Positions 58,980-64,000 of a stretch of 64,000 bases of DNA are shown here, piece after piece. This DNA comes from JADJPG01 sp964491875 (lineage in GTDB: Bacteria; Verrucomicrobiota; Verrucomicrobiia; Limisphaerales; JADJPG01), in assembly GCA_964491875.1 (NCBI GenBank), contig CAZBIC010000002.1, positions 186,001 through 250,000 on the forward strand, in the 5' to 3' direction. Numbering within the stretch: position 1 is the stretch's first letter; each line of letters begins with the position of its first letter. The position numbers were made by a program, and so were the translations under genes. The notes under the pieces are model-generated. The model did not search any database, had not been told where the DNA came from, and worked only from the letters and a program-made list of their open reading frames with translations.

Positions 58980-61900
58980 TCACGACCGATCTCCGCCGTC
59001 CGCCGCCGGAATGAAGATTCGAAACGTGGTGCCGACTCCGACAGCCGTGTTCACTGCCAGGCCCAGTCCATCCTGTTCCGCCATCGTGTAGACCGTCGCG
59101 AGCCCCAGCCCGGTTCCTGGGCGCGCACCAATCGTCTTGGTGGTGAAGAACGGTTCGAAGATGCGCGACACCACCTCCGGAGGAATGCCCGGCCCGGAAT
59201 CGCCCACCGCCACTTCGACATACCGGGCGGCCGGTCGTGGCGCCAGCAGGCAGCCCGAGGCCTGAGGATTCGAACGAGTCACCAAACTGAGCGTTCCCTT
59301 GCCGTTCATCGCCTCGGACGCATTGACGATCAGATTCAACAGCACCTGCTCCAGCCGCCCGCGCGAGCCGCGCACCGTGGGCAGCACCGCGGCGATCTCT
59401 AGTTTGAGCACGATGCCCGCGAGAAACTTCCGCCCAAGCATCGCCACCGTTTCGTTCACCACGGCGTCGACTTCATAGACGCCCTCCTTCTCCGCCGCGA
59501 CCCGGCTGTAGCCCAACATCGAATGCACAATGCTCTCGCCCTGCGTCACCGCGGTTTCGATGGCATCGACGTTCTCCCGGGCCGTTCCCGTGGGCTTTGT
59601 CTGCTCCGCCGCAAGCTGGTTGGACAGGCGGATCACAGAAAGCAGGTTGTTGAAATCATGCGCGATGCCCGCCGCCAACGTGCCGAGCGCCCGCATCTTC
59701 TGGCCGTGAACCAGTTCCTTCTGCGCGGAATCCAATCGCTGGCGCTGCTCCACGGCGAGAGCCTCCGCGCGTTCGTAACTCCGTAGCAACCGTCGCTGCA
59801 CCACGAAGACAAAGACACCGCCCAGCAACGTCAGCATCGTCGCCACCAGGGCGACGACTTCGATCCGCAATCGTGGTCGACGGGTCGTCATAGCGTCCAC
59901 CGGGGTCACGTTGAAGTTTCGATCTGTTCGCGCCAGACTCGCTGGCTCATCCCAAGCCAGGCCGAGTTCCGCCAGATTTTCCCGCACGGTATTCAGATCC
60001 CACCCCACCACATCCCCGCCATCCCGCGCGAGGATCAGCCAGCGCCCGTCGCGGCTGAATTCAATCCCATGTCCCCCCGCGATCTGCGAGGGATTCGGCG
60101 GTGACAAAACCGCGAGCACACGTCCACTGGGAACTTCGTGGAGCCGGATATCCGTGCGTGCATTGGCCACTGCCAGCATCCGGCTGTCCGGCGAGAAGGT
60201 CACAGGCGGCGGCGTGATCGTGCCGAGCTCCAGCGGTGCATCAAAGATCTTCTGCAACTCCGGATAACGAAACACCTGAACGCCATCGTGCTCCGCCACC
60301 GCAATCCAGTTCGTATCCGGACTGCAAATGCCGCGCCCGAAGGAACGCGATCCCCCGAGCACCTTGCCCGTGACTGCATCCCGCAAAGTGGCCGGCTGAT
60401 TCTGAAACATCAGCGCCAGCGTGCGACCGTCGCGGCTCGGCGAGACATAGTGCGCGGGAGCCTTGAACCCGCCCGTCACACGCCCCGCTTCCACATCAAG
60501 CTGAATCACGCGGTCCATCGCCGCGATCGTCATCGTCCGACCGTCGTCGGAAAGCTGGCCCGTATTCAACTGCACGTTGGGCCCCGGCTCATAAAATACT
60601 TCGCCCTCGGTCCAATTCGGCGACGGCCGGGCCAGCGCCTCAGCGCTCACGTCGAACCGACGCAGTCCGGCAAACCCAAAGGCGTACAGCGTGCGGCTGT
60701 CCGGGCTGAACTGCGCCCAGATGCCCGGCAGCCGGCCCAGCTCAACACCCTGCGCGAAGTCCCAGAGCCGCACCTGGCCGGGCTCCTGGCCCGACCTCGC
60801 CGGATAACCGATCGCCAGCAGTCGCCCGTCCGGACTCATCCACACCCCCTGCGCCGCACGCGGCTGTCCGAACGACGCGAACGTGCGGAACGCCGTCTCG
60901 GACGCCAGCCGACACACCAGCTCGCGCCTGCCATCGGGCGTATGGCCCTTCACCCGCCCTCCCGTCACGTCGATCGCATTGAGCGAAACGCGCGTTTCCC
61001 GATACAGCTCGCGACCCGAAATGACATCCCAGAAGCGGCTCGTGGTGTCCCAAGAATGCGTGAGCAGCTTCGAACCATCCGGAGTGAACTGGAAATAGAC
61101 GATCGTGCCGAGATGCCCGAGGAACCGCACCGCCTCCTTCGGAAATCCCGTCGTGTCCCCGAGCGCCGAGCGAAGCTCCCACAGCGACACCTGCCCGTGA
61201 TCACCCAGCAACGCCATCCGCCGACCGTCGGGATGCCACTCCACGCCGTTGACCCGCGTTCCTGGCTGGAAGCGAAGCGTCACCGTATCGCTCGCGATAT
61301 CCCAGATCTCCACGTCCTTCAAATTGTCCAGAGGCAGAGCAGCCAGCGTGCAGCCATCCGGCGCGAACGCCGCGCCATCGATCGCCCGCCCCTTCTGCAA
61401 CACGCGCGGAACGCTTCCCGCCTCGATGCGTTGCAAGGTGAACCCCTCGCTTGTGAACATGCCCAACGTCTGGCCGTCCGGTGAAAACAACAGTGCTTCA
61501 GACAAATCCCTCACACGCACACAGCGCGTCGTCAGCAGCAAATTCGTGGTCGCGATCTCCCATACCCGAACTTCTCCGCCGTGAAAACGAATCGCCGCGA
61601 GCCGCCCCTCCGGACTGAACACCATCGCCTGCGGCTGCGCGCCGGCGGCACCGCGCAATTCGCACACGAGCCGAGCCCCGGGATGTTCCCTCACCTCCAC
61701 GATTCCATTCGACCGCCTCCAGAAGTATCGATCCAGCGATCCATTCCACTTCAGTCCCGTCGAATTCCGGTTCGTCACCGCCACCGCCGGCAGCTCAATG
61801 TCCATCGCCGCCATCTGGGCAATGGCTTCCTGCCGCAAGGCCAGCCGCTGCTGTTCCGAAAGCTCCGGACGCTGCACCAGCTCGCGGAGCCGGCGGCGGT

Positions 61901-62246
61901 TTTCGATCAAGGCGCCCGGACGATTCGCATAACGCTCGGCACGCACCTCGTTCAACCGGGAATTCCACAGTTCCGCCTCGGCGCGATCCGTCGCCTGACG
62001 CGCCCGCTCCGCCTCGTCATTGGCGCGAAGAGCATTCGTCTCCGCCCGCCCCGCTTCATCCACCAGCTCCTGCGCCTTCCACACCAGAGCACTGGCCAGG
62101 GCGACGACGACGGCGAGAATGAGAACGGAAGCAAGGTTGGCGCGGCGCAGACCACGGCGCAGCGACTCGCGTTGCGCCTGCAACTCCAATTCCGCGCCTT
62201 GGGCGGCAGTCGGAAGTTTGGGCTGTTCAGGCGCCGGAGTCACCAC
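58980..62246 (-). CDS. Histidine kinase with WD40-type beta-propeller sensor
   Basis: A 1088-residue protein. Membrane helix 1 (about 37-58) is followed by a coiled coil (about 60-115), then a long sensor of repeated FSPDGQTLG and FTPDGSKLLTH blades (about 200-770), typical of WD40 propellers. Membrane helix 2 (about 795-818) leads to a dimerisation helix with phosphoacceptor H863 (GIAHDFNNLLSVI) and an ATPase domain (NLIVNASEAM, GDSGPGIPPE, GTGLGLATVY). It phosphorylates the response regulator downstream. The propeller probably lies in the periplasm and senses a protein or polymer. Confidence 0.9.
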   Translation of the reverse strand: MVTPAPEQPKLPTAAQGAELELQAQRESLRRGLRRANLASVLILAVVVALASALVWKAQELVDEAGRAETNALRANDEAERARQATDRAEAELWNSRLNEVRAERYANRPGALIENRRRLRELVQRPELSEQQRLALRQEAIAQMAAMDIELPAVAVTNRNSTGLKWNGSLDRYFWRRSNGIVEVREHPGARLVCELRGAAGAQPQAMVFSPEGRLAAIRFHGGEVRVWEIATTNLLLTTRCVRVRDLSEALLFSPDGQTLGMFTSEGFTLQRIEAGSVPRVLQKGRAIDGAAFAPDGCTLAALPLDNLKDVEIWDIASDTVTLRFQPGTRVNGVEWHPDGRRMALLGDHGQVSLWELRSALGDTTGFPKEAVRFLGHLGTIVYFQFTPDGSKLLTHSWDTTSRFWDVISGRELYRETRVSLNAIDVTGGRVKGHTPDGRRELVCRLASETAFRTFASFGQPRAAQGVWMSPDGRLLAIGYPARSGQEPGQVRLWDFAQGVELGRLPGIWAQFSPDSRTLYAFGFAGLRRFDVSAEALARPSPNWTEGEVFYEPGPNVQLNTGQLSDDGRTMTIAAMDRVIQLDVEAGRVTGGFKAPAHYVSPSRDGRTLALMFQNQPATLRDAVTGKVLGGSRSFGRGICSPDTNWIAVAEHDGVQVFRYPELQKIFDAPLELGTITPPPVTFSPDSRMLAVANARTDIRLHEVPSGRVLAVLSPPNPSQIAGGHGIEFSRDGRWLILARDGGDVVGWDLNTVRENLAELGLAWDEPASLARTDRNFNVTPVDAMTTRRPRLRIEVVALVATMLTLLGGVFVFVVQRRLLRSYERAEALAVEQRQRLDSAQKELVHGQKMRALGTLAAGIAHDFNNLLSVIRLSNQLAAEQTKPTGTARENVDAIETAVTQGESIVHSMLGYSRVAAEKEGVYEVDAVVNETVAMLGRKFLAGIVLKLEIAAVLPTVRGSRGRLEQVLLNLIVNASEAMNGKGTLSLVTRSNPQASGCLLAPRPAARYVEVAVGDSGPGIPPEVVSRIFEPFFTTKTIGARPGTGLGLATVYTMAEQDGLGLAVNTAVGVGTTFRIFIPAADGGDRS

Positions 62247-62312
62247 GGCACCTTGCCCGAAAAATCATCGGCTGGCTAGACGAGCGTTTAGCACATTCCC
62301 GGGAGCGGCCAC

Positions 62313-63971
62313 TCAGTTCCCAGAACCCGTCGGGAAAAGAATCAGCCCGGGACGTTCCACCGTGGTGACAAAGTTTTCCTCCGGCCGGAAGGACGCCTTG
62401 CCCACACGTTCGTCTCCATCCAGAAAGCACACGCATTCCAGCTGCGCATCAGCCTTGCCGCGTTCGTTCACAAACTTCCGGACCAGCTCCGTCGGCGGCA
62501 GTGTCTTGCGTCCCATCACCTCGACGAGCGGGAACTGCACCGAGCCGTCGTAACAGCGGAACACCAGCTCGGTGCAAACCAGCTTGTCCGAGCTGAAGAA
62601 GTCGAAATCGAAATCGTAGTTCTTGCCGAGATGACTGAACGCCCGCGCGATCGCTTCGCGAATCTGCTCGTCCTTCACCCGCGGACGCAACACCGCCGCG
62701 GCGTCCGCCACGCCGATGCAATGTTCCAGCGTGGTCATGCGGACGCCTTCCGGCACGGCTTCCAGGATGAGATGCTCGTGACCCTTCGCATCCCGCGCGG
62801 CGTACTGTTTCCAAAGCGCGGCCACGCGCGGATCGCGATCGAGACCCAGCCGGACGAGATCGTTGGTCGTCCCCACGTAGAGCGCCGCATGCGCCCAGTA
62901 ACCCGGCATCAGCGCGCGGGACAGAAACCAGTTCTGGCGTTCGATCAAGATGTCGCCCGGCTTCAGCTTCGCGCGGAACTCGGCGAGTTGCTCGGGTCGA
63001 ATCATCAACTCCCCATCCCGCGGCTGCCGGAATCGCGTGCTGCCCAGCCACGTCGAGACAAACGCCTGCCCGTGGTAGGCCAGGGTCTTGGTAATCCGCC
63101 CCGCTTCCCTGATCGGCTCTGTCAATCCGCCCTTCGCCAGCAGCGCCAGTCGTTCGTCGCGCGTCTCCGCGTGCTGGCGAATGACCTCGTGAAATCCGTC
63201 GTAGGGTGCCGCGGCAGCCAGGCCCAGCGTTTCAAAAGTCTTCGCGAGCCTCCGGTAATCCGCGAGCGACTGGTTCATGAAATCCCGCGCCTGTTCCTGC
63301 ATTAGATTGCGCTTCACCATGTCGAACATTCCCGCGGGCAATCCCCAGCTCGCATCCGGCTCGTTCAGTTTGCGCACGGAATCCGGCGATGGCTCAAACC
63401 GCGCCACCAGTTTCAGCGAGGAATCGGAAATGGCCGACGCCGACGCCAGCTGCAATAGGAACGCCCGCGTGCGCAGTCGCTCGTCGGCAATCTCGGCGTG
63501 ACGTTGGTATTTCCAGACGAGGCCGAGCAGCGTCGTGCGACACGAAAGATAACTCAGCATCGCCTGCCGAATCGCATCGCTGTCCGCCTGCGCGTAGAAG
63601 TTGCGTCGGCCGGAAAGAAACCCTGCCTGCAGTTCCGCGGCGCGGGTTTCCAGCGCACGCACGCTGGCAATCGCGCTCACCAGCATCTGTTCATCAGAGC
63701 CGACGAGCGCGGCGAGATCGTTCGTCGCCAGCTGGCTGAGCTGCGGCGGCGGTTTGCCCAGCTCGTTGATGCCGTCGTCGCGGAGCATCGTCCGGAACCA
63801 AGCAATCGCGAAGAACACGGCCACGCCCACGGTCGCCCAACGCGCCGTGGCCCAGCCGAAGCGCCGCCAGGAAAAACTGTTGAGCGGCAGGCGTTCAGGA
63901 GAGTGCACCTGCGCGAATTCCGCGGCCATCGTCTCCAGCGTGTCTCGCAGCTGGCTGTGCGCGAGCCGCAT
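62313..63971 (-). CDS. YiiX-like permuted NlpC/P60 cysteine peptidase
   Basis: At least 552 residues. An N-terminal membrane helix (about 42-62) precedes a helical region (about 70-340) and then the permuted papain-like domain: LKPGDILIERQ, the histidine in YWAHAALYVG and the cysteine in KLVCTELVFRCYDG. YiiX/YebB-like enzymes act on peptidoglycan or lipids. The frame stays open to the right edge with plausible coding (CQPAKLRE before the chosen ATG), so the true start may lie beyond the window. Confidence 0.8.
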   Translation of the reverse strand: MRLAHSQLRDTLETMAAEFAQVHSPERLPLNSFSWRRFGWATARWATVGVAVFFAIAWFRTMLRDDGINELGKPPPQLSQLATNDLAALVGSDEQMLVSAIASVRALETRAAELQAGFLSGRRNFYAQADSDAIRQAMLSYLSCRTTLLGLVWKYQRHAEIADERLRTRAFLLQLASASAISDSSLKLVARFEPSPDSVRKLNEPDASWGLPAGMFDMVKRNLMQEQARDFMNQSLADYRRLAKTFETLGLAAAAPYDGFHEVIRQHAETRDERLALLAKGGLTEPIREAGRITKTLAYHGQAFVSTWLGSTRFRQPRDGELMIRPEQLAEFRAKLKPGDILIERQNWFLSRALMPGYWAHAALYVGTTNDLVRLGLDRDPRVAALWKQYAARDAKGHEHLILEAVPEGVRMTTLEHCIGVADAAAVLRPRVKDEQIREAIARAFSHLGKNYDFDFDFFSSDKLVCTELVFRCYDGSVQFPLVEVMGRKTLPPTELVRKFVNERGKADAQLECVCFLDGDERVGKASFRPEENFVTTVERPGLILFPTGSGN

Positions 63972-64000
63972 TTCGCGCAGTTTTGCCGGCTGGCAGGCGA

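Noticed and set aside
60138..61484. 448-codon plus-strand open frame
   Set aside because: Antisense to the WD40 sensor kinase and very rich in Arg, His and Pro, as expected for a shadow frame.
1..64000. CRISPR arrays, insertion sequences, complete rRNA or tRNA genes
   Set aside because: No regularly spaced repeats, transposase genes or complete RNA genes were seen; only the tRNA-Ser fragment.

Overview
The window looks like a chromosomal segment of a GC-rich member of the PVC superphylum, most likely Verrucomicrobiota (Pedosphaera/Limisphaerales-like). This is inferred from gene content: a DUF1080 + beta-propeller + cytochrome c chimera, Tat-exported Gfo/Idh/MocA oxidoreductases, ThuA-like and DUF6807 proteins, very large LamG proteins, a WD40-propeller histidine kinase, and many starts without a Shine-Dalgarno sequence. 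No 16S or other phylogenetic marker was available to confirm it.

Region by region: 1-8190 holds a Gfo/Idh/RidA pair on the minus strand, divergent from an HzsA-related triheme propeller cytochrome and a DUF1080/cytochrome protein. 8349-18039 is a nitrogen-oxide block: a NosR/NapH-like polyferredoxin with TPRs, a copper nitrite reductase (nirK) with all copper ligands, a chemoreceptor, and a convergent operon of a diheme cytochrome plus a lysyl-oxidase-like protein that has lost its copper ligands. 18078-23626 is a five-gene carbohydrate operon (ThuA, Gfo/Idh, enolase-superfamily, DUF6807, GH5) in which every junction is a 4-base ATGA overlap. 23663-30947 is a six-gene respiratory operon with two heme-copper subunit-I-like proteins that both lack the active-site tyrosine, a CuA subunit, an SCO chaperone and a cytochrome b/ferredoxin/MvhD fusion. 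It is best read as an unusual nitric oxide reductase. 31049-33755 carries a HemN-like radical SAM protein and a halogenase-like flavoprotein. 33789-35057 is a decayed region with a phosphatase pseudogene and a tRNA-Ser fragment. 35058-53242 is mostly housekeeping and carbohydrate genes (gap, rsmD, pyrF, a TetR regulator, a sigma factor, a quinone oxidoreductase, MgtC-like, glycosidase-like, spermidine-synthase-like). 53319-64000 contains a giant LamG protein, a two-component system with a WD40 sensor kinase, and a YiiX-like cysteine peptidase.

The unifying observation is a set of nine 14-bp palindromes of the form TTGAY-N4-RTCAA (FNR/DNR class of the Crp-Fnr superfamily). All are intergenic, and between them they precede the HzsA-like gene, the polyferredoxin, nirK, the chemoreceptor, the diheme cytochrome operon, the putative NO reductase operon and the hemN-like gene. 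In five cases a -10-like hexamer sits exactly 22 nt beyond the box, the geometry of class II FNR promoters. Together these genes suggest an anaerobic nitrite -> NO -> N2O module with associated electron carriers, taxis and possibly tetrapyrrole modification. No nosZ and no Crp/Fnr regulator gene lie in the window.
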